DNA of 64,000 bases from the NCBI RefSeq assembly GCF_025602895.1, contig NW_026516204.1, positions 248,001 through 312,000 of the forward strand. Reading direction: 5' to 3'. The notes under the pieces are model-generated. The model saw nothing but the letters and a program-made list of their open reading frames with translations, did no database searches and was not told the origin of the DNA. Positions within the stretch are counted from its first letter, which is position 1; the number at the start of each line of letters is the position of its first letter. Shown here piece after piece: positions 43,108-53,799 of the stretch. The stretch comes from Polychytrium aggregatum. Its lineage: Eukaryota > Chytridiomycota > Chytridiomycetes > Polychytriales. The translations under genes were made by a program, and so were the position numbers.

Positions 43108-44510
43108 ATGTCTGAAGGCAAGAAAAGCACCCTCTTCGTCTCGGGAGTCAGTCTCCGCACCCGAGCCAAGGATCTCGCCTATGAGTTTGAGCGGTACGTC
43201 GCTGCTGCAAGCCTTTGTGCATTGTGTTCGTGCTGTCGCCGCAACTGCCTGGTGCTGCCGCTTGCGTTGATGGCTGGGTGCTAGATCACAAGCTGACACC
43301 TGCCTGCTGCTCTCCACTCAAATGCTGCCCAACTCTGCGTCACAACACACACTTGGCTGCTCCGCTTGGCCGATCTATGCCACCGGCTTCGCATCCAATG
43401 CTCCTCCGCGCCCAATCGACCCTGCAACCGACGCTATTCAGCTATGGGCGGCTCGTGAGATGCGACATCCCTGCTCCCCGACATGGATCGAGATCACCGT
43501 ACGCACCGCGCATCCCTGCATCTTTGTGACTCCGTGTCTGCGACCACCACGCACAGCTGCTCGATCGCTGCCTATTCTGGCCTTGGGATCGCCGGCACTC
43601 ATGCTGGCTTTGTCGTCCTCCTTTGCATTCGGTAACAGCGCTACCTACGCCTTTGTCGAGTTTGAAGACCGCCGAGATGCAGAAGACGCATACTATGAGA
43701 TGCAAGGTAGGCGTTTCGATGGATTCACCTTGGATATTCAGGTGCGTATCTCCTCTTCATCGCATGGCAGGGAGCGCGGACGGCTGCTATCCAGAGCGGG
43801 TTCGGACGCAGATCGCCCGGACACATGGCGGGCCGTTTCGGAGCGGGGGAATCCCCTTGGCAGCCTGGATCGCTCAGGCAGCCACTCTATCAAGGATCGA
43901 AGCATACTTGCGACCGGGTCCCCCCCCTGCCTGTAGTGAAGCGATCGGCGCAACACGACTGGAAAGTCACCGCCCAACCCCTCCCACAGCCCGGTGCCCG
44001 CTGCTCACCGAGCCTGCCTTTCTCTCTACCTCTCTACCTCTCTCTATCGATCGTGCATAGTGGGCAAAAAGCGCACCCAGCAGAACCTGGCGATACGATG
44101 ATCGCCGTGACTCGGACAGACCTCGAAGCCGCGATAGTGGACGGGACCGAGATCGCGAGCGGGACAGAGAGCCGGATCGAGACGGACGCGACAACCGGGA
44201 CGATCGGGACGACCGAGACCGGGATAGAGACCGACGCCGCTCTCGATCGCCCCGCCGAGGCAGCGACCGGGATGATGCCGATCGCTCGTCTAAGCGCGGC
44301 GACCGAGATCCTGATTCTAAGGATGGTGGTGAGCGCGATCGAGAGGATCAGCAAGACGCTCGCGATGGCAAGGGATCGCCCAGCAGAGACGCGGAGGGTA
44401 GACAGGCCTCGGCTAGCCCCGTGAAACGAGATACTAACGGCTATTCGAGCCCTGGAGTGCTCTCACCAAGGCTGGAGGAAGAGGGCAACATGTCCCCACG
44501 ACAGTGGTGA
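43108..44510 (+). CDS. SR splicing factor, RRM plus RS domain (231 aa)
   Basis: Four exons close in phase: 43108-43193, 43442-43498, 43639-43741, 44061-44510. Residues 1-80 form an RNA-recognition motif: RNP2 STLFVSGVS, RNP1 ATYAFVEFED, and the closing FDGFTLDIQ. It is followed by WAKSAPSRTWRYDD and then a long arginine-aspartate/arginine-serine region (RDRDRERDREPDRD, RRRSRSPRRGSDRD) typical of SR proteins that bind exonic enhancers and recruit U1/U2AF in the nucleus. Length matches small SRSF proteins. The last exon's first base was chosen at the ATAG acceptor because it keeps the phase. The dipeptides are dominated by RD rather than RS, which is unusual. Confidence 0.92.
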
Positions 44511-45158
44511 GGGACCGGACGCACAGCCGCCACAATATGAACGGGGCCATGCCCCTGCCTTTTCTCTCACTCTCACTCTCACTCACTTTCACGCCGCTGA
44601 CCCGCCGGTTCCGCCGAGTCTGGTGAGCAGTGAGAGCAGATGGATAGTGCCTCTGCACCGCCGTTTCTTCCCTCCGTGGCGGTGCAGCAACGTTTGTTGC
44701 TGTTGTTGTTGCTCGGGCACTGCGCTCATGTCATGCATCCAACCATTGCCAAAGCCCTTGACGTCCCACCGCCTATTCTTCAATGCTATGGACAGCGAAC
44801 GCTCCTTTGGGTTCGTCCCCAAGCTTGCTTGCTCTCCCGCTCATGCTTTGCCTTTTCCGCCCCGCGCCTTCTTTTTTCTTCTTGATCTTGGCTGTGTTTG
44901 ACCTTGCCATGCCACGCCATGTTGCTTTTCCTCTTTTGCGTCCGTCCTGGGCCTCTTCCTTGGTGTGCCGTGCGTCCGCCTCAGCTCCGAACCTTGCCGA
45001 TCTCTTGTGCCTCTCGCCCTCTTCCGCAGCTCGGCATCCACCAATACATCGTGTGTTTGATTGTCTGTGCTGCTGGCCAAATGCGCGGTGCTGTCGATCG
45101 AGCCGCGGCCAGCGGCTGCTTGCCTGAGAATTGCCTGGCCCTGGCAACGCTCGCAAAG
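44511..45158. other. Intergenic, no gene seen
   Basis: Between the SR protein gene and the right end of transposon copy 2. It contains a CTCACT-rich run at 44570-44590. Nothing else is recognised. Confidence 0.45.
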
Positions 45159-45160
45159 TA

Positions 45161-45186
45161 CACTGTATTCAGAAAAAAACGGGACA
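45161..45186 (-). repeat. Right terminal inverted repeat, transposon copy 2
   Basis: CACTGTATTCAG followed by an A-tract and CGGGACA; matches the left repeat in about 20 of 26 positions and begins just after a TA dinucleotide. Copy 1 lacks its inner part. Confidence 0.9.
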
Positions 45187-45257
45187 ATATAGCCGTTTCC
45201 ATGAACGTGTAGTATGTGATGGCATGCGTCAAGCAAAGCCACAAGAAATAAAACAGA
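45161..45257 (-). ncRNA. Candidate omega-RNA 3' segment, copy 2
   Basis: 97-bp tail from the Fanzor stop to the element's right end, homologous to 36683-36769 of copy 1 and with the full terminal repeat. In this family the guide RNA is expected to extend from here into the host flank (bases below 45160). Structure and expression are not shown by sequence alone. Confidence 0.3.
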
Positions 45258-47629
45258 TCACTTTGGCAGCCTCCGAGTGAAGACCGCCGGTCGCTCTCCG
45301 ATCTCCACAATCGACCTGCATACTGTGATCATGTTGCGCGCCGCATTGACGTCGCGATTCCACACTGTCCGGCAGCTGGGATTCTTGCAGCTCCTGACAA
45401 AGTGGGAATTCGCAACACTGGGCGCATCGAGTCCTTCCAACCGAACTGGCTCCAGGCACTTGGAGCACACCTGCGAGGTGTTGAACTCGTTCGTCGAGAC
45501 TACCTTGACGCTTCCATGATGGTGATTGGGACGGCGTCGGTGGTGCTCGAATTGCTCAAAGTACCGAGCAAACCGCTGCCTCCGAGGGCTGGATGCATAG
45601 CCCTTGCCTTGCCGCCATGATGCATTGCCAAAGGCGATCACCACATCGGTCCGTATCGGGGCGTGCTTCAGGACGGCCTTGCACATCCTGTCGACGGCCA
45701 CTTGGCGCCTCTTGTGGCCAGTGAAGCGATGGTGACGGGCCTTCTTGCCAAGGTGGAAGTCGAGCTGCACTCGTAGCTCCGGTCGCAGGACATGGGTGAG
45801 ATGGACCTTGAAGGCTTCCGAGGACGACACCTTGGGCGAGGGAGTGGTCGACATCCAGGTCTCGATATCGAGTCGATACTTCATGATATTGTGCCACTCA
45901 GTATTGGACTTGTGGCCACACATGTGCTGATAGTGACCATTGGAGAACGAGACCACCTCGTCTTGGTGGCCCGGTGCTTGGATGACCGCCGTGAAGATGG
46001 AGCCGACTCCAGGATCGATGCCAATCCAAGTGGTGCGATCGGGGTCTGGGTCGCCGATGTGGGCCTGGATACGCTGCTCGGCAGTCGGAGGAGGCTCGAT
46101 GGTCTCGGTGCGATCGGTTCGACGCAGAAACTTGACGAGGCCGATGGTGCATCCAATGCCATCGGTGCTGATCTCGTAGTTGAACAGCTTCTTGTCCACG
46201 TCCCGTTCTTGGAAGAGGGAACTACACAGCTTGAAGCAGCTGCGCCAGAGACGATCCTGGTTGTTGATGCCGTCCTCACCTTCTTCCTTGAGCTTGTCCC
46301 TGGTGAGGCCAAGGCGTTTCTTTGGACCAAGGAGTTGCCAGAGAGTGACCGTGTCAATCTTGACATACTTGGCCCTTGCAGTGCATAGAGGAACCATCGT
46401 GCACACGGCCGGAGGAGTGTCAAGAGTGAGCTGCTTGAGTGCCCAGTTGAGTCTGGCGGCCAGCTTGTTGATCTTGGACTTGGTGGTGCCGAGCTCAGAC
46501 TTGGCCGTGGTGAACCTCTTGTCGTCGGAGGGAATACCTTGGGCAGTGAGCTCGTCCAGCTTGGCCTGGCGCTGTAGCTCGGTGACTCGGAGGGCGGGCA
46601 TGTCACAGTCGATCCACTTGTGGACATTGTCGACCATCTTGTCTCGGGCGAGGATTCCCACATGGTGTGAGAGGCGATGGAGGGCCCGGAAGCGGTCCTG
46701 GTCGCTGCTGTACCGAAACTCGTCCAGGATGTGGCCAAAGTCTGGATAGAGGAACTCGAGATCGGCCTTGGGTGGAGTCGAGTCCGGTTTCTCGAAGAGC
46801 TCGAGACAGGCCTCGATGGCTTCGTGCTTATGCTTGTTGGCTGGGAAGACGGCAGCGCAGAAGCGGCGAAGGAGTCGCCAGTAGGCCAGGTCGAGGTGGG
46901 TGGTGCAGTTGGTAGCATAGGCATTGACAGCCAGGGTGAGAAGCTGACTGTGAGCACCATCAGGCAGACGAGGGGCCGGAGGCAGGTCTGCATGTCGAGT
47001 GGTCTGATAGTCGCGAAAGGAAGCGACCAGATGCTCGTTGTACTGCTCGATGTCCCCGGTCGGGGAGAGGGCACCGTCCTGGACGATCCTAAAGCACTGG
47101 CGGATGAATGCAGGGGTGGCCCTGGAGATGACGGGGACGGGAAGATCCTGCTCGATGCACCGGAGGATGTGCAGGTTGAGCAGCCTGGATGCCTCGAACT
47201 GGATCTGGGTCATGGCCTCGACGGTGGCCTGGATCTTGTCGCGGAGAGCGGGATTGAGACAACAGCCATCCATCGTCTGCTTGAAGCAGCTGAACTGAGG
47301 GGCGGATGACCTTCCATCCACGAGTGGGACGACAGAACTCTTGAGGGGCCGGTATTTGGGACATTTGCTAGTGTTGCTTCGCTCGTGATCGGTGCCATCG
47401 CACTGGCGACATCGCTTGCCGGTACTCGAGGAAGTAGATGGACCAGGCTCGGTGGGATCGACATCCATTGGATCTGCAGAAGCAGTGGTGGTGAGCGACG
47501 GAGCAACAGACGACCAAGCATGCGTGGGGTCAGAATACGAACAGAGACAGGCTCCGACTGTGACTTGGCTTTCTTGGGCCTGGGTGGCTGAGGCTGGCCA
47601 TCACCGGCACCCTTACGCTTCGGAGGCAT
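45258..47629 (-). CDS. Fanzor (TnpB-like RNA-guided endonuclease), copy 2, ~768 aa
   Basis: Same gene structure as copy 1: exon 1 47629-47539, 65-bp intron 47538-47474, exon 2 47473-45258. All RuvC and zinc-finger landmarks are present (IDPGVGS, GNASWRQGKG, TSQVCSKC, SCKNPSC, WNRDVNAARNM). It differs from copy 1 at about 40 residues, most of them in two blocks: around residues 145-175 (RATPAFIRQCFRIVQDG) and around 335-480, where for example LLGPKKRLGLTRDK replaces LLDTEHRLDLTWDK. The RuvC/zinc-finger part differs at only about five sites. No frameshift or stop. Since its own transposase is broken, it would depend on a transposase supplied elsewhere for movement. Confidence 0.92.
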
Positions 47630-47757
47630 GGGGGCAGAGGATGCTGGATGCCTGCCAGTGGTACTGGTCAGAGCAGAGACTTCTCTTTATCGTACAATAG
47701 CGCGATGATCAGATCAAGGCGAGATGAGGGAAGAAAGCAGCAGGACGAAGGTGTGGC

Positions 47758-47764
47758 ATTTATA
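47758..47764 (-). promoter_or_regulatory. TATA box of Fanzor copy 2
   Basis: Minus-strand TATAAAT equivalent at the same distance (about 130 bp) upstream of the Fanzor ATG as in copy 1. Confidence 0.6.
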
Positions 47765-47832
47765 CCCGAGAGCAGGAACCCGTCTTTGCGGGCTGGTTGG
47801 GGAAGCGACCTGTTCAAAAATCGCCGAGAGGT

Positions 47833-48542
47833 TCAAGCCAGGGATTTGAGCGTCAAAATGGCGGCGTGATTGGGGAGCTCAACCCCAAATTGGAGGAACT
47901 CAACCCCAAAGAAGTTCTCGATGGGATTGAAGTCGGGCGAGGCAGGTGGGGTGAAGATCACTGACCATCCTCGGCGCTCGATGCAGTCCAGGACAGCCCT
48001 TGTCTTGTGCATGCTGACATTGTCCATCACAATCACAGAGTCGTCTGAGAAGCACCCTTCGGCGAGTATCCGTAAAGAGGGAAAATGGATCTCCTGATCC
48101 CTGTCTCATCGACAGAAACGAATCGTCGTGGGTCGATGGAGCGGACCTGGTCCCTGAACTGTGCCACTCGCTCATCCAGTCGCTTGGACTTGTAGAGGTG
48201 TGTTGCCCTCTTGTGAGACAGACCTGCTCGCTGGATGGCAGTGTGGCAGAGTGAGAGCGACACTTTCCTCTGGAGGATGGACTCGAGCTTGCACCGCAGC
48301 ACAGGACCAGTCTGGAACGGGTCCTGTTCAATCAGGGTGCGAATGACTGGACATGCCTGCTCGAAGAAAGTGGATCTGCGAGCTGGGACCCGGGATGGGT
48401 CATCCAGCTTGCATCCTCGGTGCCATCGATGGATGGTGCTCTTGGATACACTGAATATGGAGGCGACCTTACGCAGGCTATGGATGAGGGCGTAGCATCG
48501 CAATGCGGCGGTGCGAAAGTCGGATGTGTGGCGAATGGTCAT
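47833..48542 (-). pseudogene. Broken DD34E transposase, copy 2
   Basis: Homologous to the transposase at 33256-34107. The first ~165 codons are intact (helix-turn-helix and the first catalytic VDETG). After SPKGA, at about 48055, 142 bp present in copy 1 (approximately 33748-33890) are missing, shifting the frame. The remainder with VMDNVSMH and NPIENFF follows in another frame to LTLKSLA. The protein cannot be a functional transposase. Confidence 0.9.
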
Positions 48543-48599
48543 GGCCAGCGCGCGATGGTTTTGGGTAACAAAATATTCGATCAATGGTCAAAACCCGGG

Positions 48600-48625
48600 T
48601 GTCCCGTTTTTTATTGGATTGCCTG
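48600..48625 (-). repeat. Left terminal inverted repeat, transposon copy 2
   Basis: CAGGCAATCCAATAAAAAAC followed by GGGACA when read inward on the minus strand; a TA dinucleotide lies outside. Confidence 0.9.
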
Positions 48626-48821
48626 TAAAAGGACACAGGACCCGAATCCCACCCGCCATGGAACTGGCGTTTCCCACCGGTCTCCACGTGACGTCCCGCG
48701 TTCAAGCTCCGCCCTCCCGGCACGACTCCCGAGGCCAACCTGACTCACCCCTGCTCGATCAGCGCGGGCGGGTCTCGGCCTCCTCTGGCCCCATCGACCT
48801 ATCGATACCTGATCTGCCGCC

Positions 48822-50558
48822 ATGCTGTGCGTTCAGACACGGCTTTCCCTGTCTCGCCCGGCCCAACGGGCCCATGTCTCCTGGATCCGCTGCTCGCTCT
48901 TTCATTCGGCTCTGCCCCGACTGCACCAACGCGATCCACCGCCCCAGCAGCCGATCCGCATCCGCCAACGCACCCGGAGAGGCGGGTCGACTCACTGGAC
49001 GACACTGGAGTCGCCAGTGCCATCCCGCACCACCGATCCAGCCGGTCCAGCCGGTCCAGGCACTGTCCGCGATGCATCGCGTTGGGTAATCGTCGACCAT
49101 GTCGAGTCGTTCGAGACGCTTGCCCAGCAGCCCGCTGCAGCCTCGGCCTCGGCCCCGACCCCGATCTCCAACCCAATGCTGACGCGGCTCTTCAAGCTGC
49201 CGGGGTTCGGCCCGGTCTGGGACAAGCTGTCGGTTATCTTCCTGCCCCGGGCCTATACCCACACTACATATCCTGAATATCTGCCATACACATTCTGGCA
49301 GTTGGTGCACAACGTCTCCGGCACGGTCACCGGCACCCTCTCGACCCAAGCGTTGCTCCACGCCCTGGGCATGGGCGCTGCCGCATCGTATGGACTCGCT
49401 GCGACGACCAACTGGATCATCAAGGACGGATTTGGCATGCTCGGCGGTGTGCTCTATGCCGGTTTGATCGGCAATCGCTTCGACTCTCATCCCAAGCGAT
49501 ACCGCTTCCTCAGCGCCATCGCCATTCAAGCCGCAACTTTTGCCGAACTGCTGACCCCGCTGTTCCCGCAGTTTTTCCTGCCGATGGCGTCGTTCTCAAA
49601 CGTTGGCAAGAACATTGGCTGGCTCGCCGCAAGCGCAACCAAGGCTTCGATGCACAAGGGCTTTGGCAAGGAGGACAACCTCGGCGACATTACGGCAAAG
49701 TGCGGGGTGCAATCCACCGCAGCGGGGCTCATCGGCACAGGCGTGGGCGTCGGCTTGAGCTGGACGTTGGGCACGGAGCCAATGACGTTGATGCTGGCCT
49801 TTGTTCCGCTCTCGGCTCTGAACATCTGGTCGACCATCAAGTCCAACCAATGGGTCATCACGCGGACCCTCAACGTCGAACGCGGAGAGCTCTTCATGTC
49901 CGAGGTCTTTGTCGCCGGCGACTTGCCCAAGAGCGTCTCCCCTGATGCAACCGGTGACCGAGTCGACCATGCGCTCAGTCTCGCAGTCGTCGGTCTCGAT
50001 CCCGCATTCGTCCCGTCTCCAGAGTCGATATCCTCCAAGGAGCACTTTATGGACTCGTATGCGAGCTGCTTTGTGGCTCCTTTGTTGATCGAGCCACCGA
50101 TGGCGCCCTATGTCGAGTCGTTTGGTCCAGCCGAGTCTGCATTCATCTTTGGAACGAGCTGGGCCAAGGCAGACGAAAAACGTGGAGATGCACGGCTCCC
50201 CCAATCTCAGCCAAAGTACCGAACCATGATTGTGCCCGGCCCGATCGATCCAGCCAAGGATGCGGCCACGCCTGGTGTCGCCCTCTGGTTTTTGGAAGAC
50301 GCCACCGGTGCCGACACAATCAAGGGCTTCTTCCATGCTTGTATAATCCGCAAGATGCTCGAGGGTGTTCCGCGGTCGTCGTGGGAGACAGCAGCAGCAT
50401 CTGGATCGCTTGAGGAACTGAGGATGGGCATCATCACGCGCGCCCATGAGGTCCTCGAGAGTCGGTTCGACGATATTCGGGACGCCATGAAGCAGAAGGG
50501 CTGGGTCATTGAAAAGAGCCACCTTGCGGACGTCAACAGCCGTATTTGCATTGATTAG
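48822..50558 (+). CDS. RUS family / DUF647 membrane protein (578 aa)
   Basis: Intronless. Residues ~1-105 are basic and low in acids, resembling a mitochondrial or plastid-like presequence. The rest matches the RUS (ROOT UVB SENSITIVE)/C16orf58 family: FLPRAYTHTTYPEYLPYTFWQ, TLSTQALLHALGMG, NWIIKDGFGMLGGVLYAG and hydrophobic stretches near 255-370. RUS proteins are found in plants and most eukaryotes; plant members act in vitamin B6/UV-B-linked signalling and the biochemical function is not known. The 5' end lies about 195 bp from the left end of transposon copy 2, which may affect transcription. The ATG at 48822 is the first in the frame. Confidence 0.88.
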   Translation: MLCVQTRLSLSRPAQRAHVSWIRCSLFHSALPRLHQRDPPPQQPIRIRQRTRRGGSTHWTTLESPVPSRTTDPAGPAGPGTVRDASRWVIVDHVESFETLAQQPAAASASAPTPISNPMLTRLFKLPGFGPVWDKLSVIFLPRAYTHTTYPEYLPYTFWQLVHNVSGTVTGTLSTQALLHALGMGAAASYGLAATTNWIIKDGFGMLGGVLYAGLIGNRFDSHPKRYRFLSAIAIQAATFAELLTPLFPQFFLPMASFSNVGKNIGWLAASATKASMHKGFGKEDNLGDITAKCGVQSTAAGLIGTGVGVGLSWTLGTEPMTLMLAFVPLSALNIWSTIKSNQWVITRTLNVERGELFMSEVFVAGDLPKSVSPDATGDRVDHALSLAVVGLDPAFVPSPESISSKEHFMDSYASCFVAPLLIEPPMAPYVESFGPAESAFIFGTSWAKADEKRGDARLPQSQPKYRTMIVPGPIDPAKDAATPGVALWFLEDATGADTIKGFFHACIIRKMLEGVPRSSWETAAASGSLEELRMGIITRAHEVLESRFDDIRDAMKQKGWVIEKSHLADVNSRICID

Positions 50559-51798
50559 GGTCGTGAGCAGCTTTGCCGACGACAGACAACGAGGATCAAA
50601 ATGGTTAAATGGCACCGTCAGTGCATCCTTGAGATCAGCAATGATCCTCCTATCGTCCAACTTGAACGCTAAGGGCATCCTTACAAGGTTAAATAGATGT
50701 ACGAGAATTGCATTTCCTCGACTGCGTCTGCTCAATCTATGATATTGTGATCTCCGAAAACGTCGCATTAAGTAAATGTGATAGAACGACTGAATAACAA
50801 ATCTAATGTTACCTGAGCTGTGGACCAATACGGACGATTGCAGTATCAGGATGCAGATGTTGATATCGTGGCATATGGCCATTCAGAATGACGTATGAGC
50901 GATGGTAGGAGTCTTCGTGTGGTTGGGTTGCACTCGGCTCCGGCCGCCACCAGAGATCCCCAGTTCCCGTCCAGGGAGTTGAATCATTTAGCACACTCAC
51001 GGTGCCAATGCCAGTCGATCATCGCCAAAGGAGATCGGTTGGTTGGGTTCAATATTGCGCGCGAACCAATCCACATCACCCATTTGAAGATACCCTGAGA
51101 TGGCCGAGGAACCAATGGCAAAACGGCAAAAATCTCGACATCAGCGCACCATCCAATCGCTGTGGATGCGGATGGGGTCCAGACCCGACGAAATGCGACA
51201 CTGCAGGACCAGCTTGACCAATGATGCCATCCATCGATGGCGTGCCCGGTGGAGAACGATCAAGGCCACTCACTGTGAGAGTACTTTATTTGTAAATAGC
51301 AGAACACATAGAGTAACCAGGACTGGATCTGAGCGAATGGGAAATACACAGGATCGAATAACTCTAACAGAGCCGAAGGAACGATATAGAATTGAAGAGA
51401 ACCGAGTAACATCAAAGAGAGCAAAGCACTATCAAATAGAACCGAGTAACATCAAAGAACCAAGTAGAACGGCATGTCACTGTTCCGCACCGGCATTAAC
51501 AAACCAACACTGCTGAGAGTCCCTGAAGCAATCGAGCCTCAGCAGCTGGATCGACATTGGCACGAGTCCTTGGTGGTGTATCGAATGGATGTCGAATGGA
51601 TGTCGAATGGATGTCGAATGGATGCCGAATGGCAAGTCACCGGTCTGCAATAGATCCTCGTCCGAGACTGACATGCATTGAACTGATATGCATCGGCACG
51701 AACTGACATGCATTGGCATGCATCGACAACGATGTCCACTGCGACAGCTCCATGCGACACATCAAGTGGCTCGCCCCTCACTTGGCAGCCATTGCTCC
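50559..51798. other. Intergenic, relatively AT-rich; short repeats
   Basis: Less GC-rich than the rest, with no gene recognised. It contains a GAACCGAGTAACATCAAAGA unit repeated two or three times at 51395-51465 and a GATGTCGAATG unit four times at 51588-51630. Convergent 3' ends of the RUS and SH3 genes flank it. Confidence 0.5.
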
Positions 51799-53799
51799 TC
51801 ACGAGCACTTCTTCAGGTGGTTGAGCGGGACATAGGCTCGCTGCCCGGTCTCGCTCTCGGCCAGGGCCCAGCCGTCAGGCAGCTCCTGGAGCACAACGAC
51901 TCGCTGTCCAACGGCAATGTCGAGCTCGTCGGGCTGCTCGGCCGGTCGAGCCTGGATGACCTCGCGGAAGTCGAGCTTGGGGATGGTTGGGATGGCTGAA
52001 ACGACGGCCGGCGACGACGCACTCGAGCTGAGGGTCGAGAGCCGGCCGGGTGCTGGAGACGCAGCCAGGGCCGGGGACGCAGCCAGGGCCGGGGACGCAG
52101 CCAGGGCCGGGGACGCAGCCAGGGCCGGGGACGAGGCCACACTCTCGTACGAAGGAGGGTGGATCGAGTCGACTTTGGAGCTGGGGGAAGTGACGGCGCT
52201 GGCTGTTGTGTCTGAGCGAGGTGCAGGGGTCGACGACTGCGTGGCGGCATCAAAGTTCCCGAATGCCTCACGGTACTTTTCACTGGCCGAGAATGCTTCA
52301 GGGCGATCGGGCTGCGAGCGGCTCGCAATTTTGAGCTGGTCGGGCTGCGGGTGGTCTGCACGATCGGGTCGGTCGACAACGACAACAGGAGGCACCTCTC
52401 TGTTGGCCAGTGCCTCTCTGTTGGCCAGTGCCTCTCGGTTGATCTGAGCCTCTCGGTTGATCTGAGCCTCTCGGTTGATCTGGGCCTCTCGGTTGATCTG
52501 GGCCGCGAGACTCTTGTTCTGGGCTCGGATGCATGCGACAAACACTCCAACAAGGACTATTCCTCCGCCGACAGCGCCGGCAGCGATGATGATCGAGTTG
52601 GGGACCGAGCTGTTGGCCGAGCCGTTGGTCGAGCTTGTTGACGAGCCCGAAGTGGCCGAGGTTGGTGCAAGCGGAAAGCCGCCGTTGGTGGTGACGGCAC
52701 CTCGGCCGACTCCGACGGTGGTGGCAGGGAGGAAGGCATTGCCCGTGGTCTGGATCTGCGGCGCCTGTGGGTGAATGGGTGAATGGGTGAGTTGAGTGAG
52801 TTGGGTGAGTGTGGATGCCGAAGATGGTAATCACAATTGCCGAAGCCAGGGGCTCATGTACAAGTGCGGCCTGTGAGTGAGAGCCAGTGTGAAGCGGCAC
52901 ATGGCGTTGGGTGCAATCACACTCGACTAGGTACAGTTGCACCCGACATGGGACTGGTTGCAGCCGCACTCGACATGGGACTGACCGTGACGATGCTTTG
53001 GTGGCTGGTGGTCACAACAGAAGGAGGAGCGCCGCCGGTTTGAGGGTTCTTGGCGTCCGAGGTGGTGGAGGGGGGCTTGGGGATGGTGGTAGTAGTAGTA
53101 GTGGTGGTGGTGGTAGTGGTGGTGGTGGTGGTGATGGAGGTGACCACCTCGACGACTTGAGCTCCATCAGTGTTGCATATGGAAATACTACCACCAGGGC
53201 AAAGGCCAACATAATAGCTTCCTGGCTGGATGCCCAAAGGGACTGTGACAACTACTGACTCCTGGATCCGAGGACCATCCAATATTGGATCCGTGAGCGA
53301 ATATCGGCCGTTGGATGAACCAGATACAGACTTGGTGATCGTTGAACGACGACAGTATGTTAGAATGGTATCGACGACACCCTGCGTTCATCACATCTCG
53401 CAGCAACAATTCATGGGAAGAGATGGGATGGGATGGTAAACGAGAATAGCTATAGCTTGACACTCACCCACAAATCGATTGCAAAGATTGCGTCTGCCAC
53501 AACAACAGTGCCATTGGGACCTGAAGGCAGCGGAGGCGGATTTGAGCTTGCGGTTACAGTGTAGCTGTTACCGATAACCCAAGGGCTCTGAGTGGTTGTC
53601 AACAAGGGTTGGCAGTGGTTTCAGCGTTGATTCAGCCAGGTGTCGATCCAGCAGCGAGGCGTCTCAGCCCAGAGCAAGAGCACAGTCGAAGAGATCATAC
53701 CGTGGTGGAGTACTGAATCACTTGGGAAGTGCAGCGTCGAATGAACAAGCTGCCGACGAGCAGCAGGAGCAGCGGGTGCATCATCGCCTTCCCCAGCAT
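51799..53799 (-). CDS. Single-pass membrane protein with SH3 domain tail (486 aa)
   Basis: Four exons close in phase: 53799-53701, 53587-53468, 53261-52986, 52764-51799. Exon 1 encodes a signal peptide (MMHPLLLLLVGSLFIRRCTS). The ectodomain has a short folded part (NPPPLPSGPNGTVVVADAIF, CPGGSISICNTDG) and a long Thr run followed by Ser/Thr/Gly-rich sequence, a mucin-like stalk. The transmembrane helix is IIIAAGAVGGGIVLVGVFVA (around residue 230). The cytosolic part has QINREA and ALANRE units, a Ser/Pro-rich linker with five ALAASP repeats (18-bp DNA units), and a C-terminal SH3 domain (FREVIQARPAEQPDELDIAVG, ending YVPLNHLKKCS). The design resembles fungal wall-stress sensors that dock cytosolic partners through SH3; the partner is unknown. 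Confidence 0.85.
52057..52132. repeat. 18-bp coding minisatellite (ALAASP units)
   Basis: GCCAGGGCCGGGGACGCA repeats about four times within the SH3-protein gene; on the minus strand each unit encodes ALAASP. Confidence 0.9.

Larger units (their letters stand above)
45161..48625 (-). mobile_element. Fanzor-carrying Tc1/IS630-type transposon, copy 2
   Basis: Inverted relative to copy 1. Flanked by TA at 45159-45160 and 48626-48627. Both 26-bp terminal inverted repeats are present (45161-45186 and 48600-48625), sharing AAAAAACGGGACA. It carries an intact Fanzor gene and a transposase with a 142-bp deletion. At ~3.47 kb it is 133 bp shorter than copy 1, as expected from the 142-bp loss here and the 11-bp loss in copy 1. 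The left end lies about 195 bp upstream of the RUS/DUF647 gene, so insertion may touch that promoter. Confidence 0.93.
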
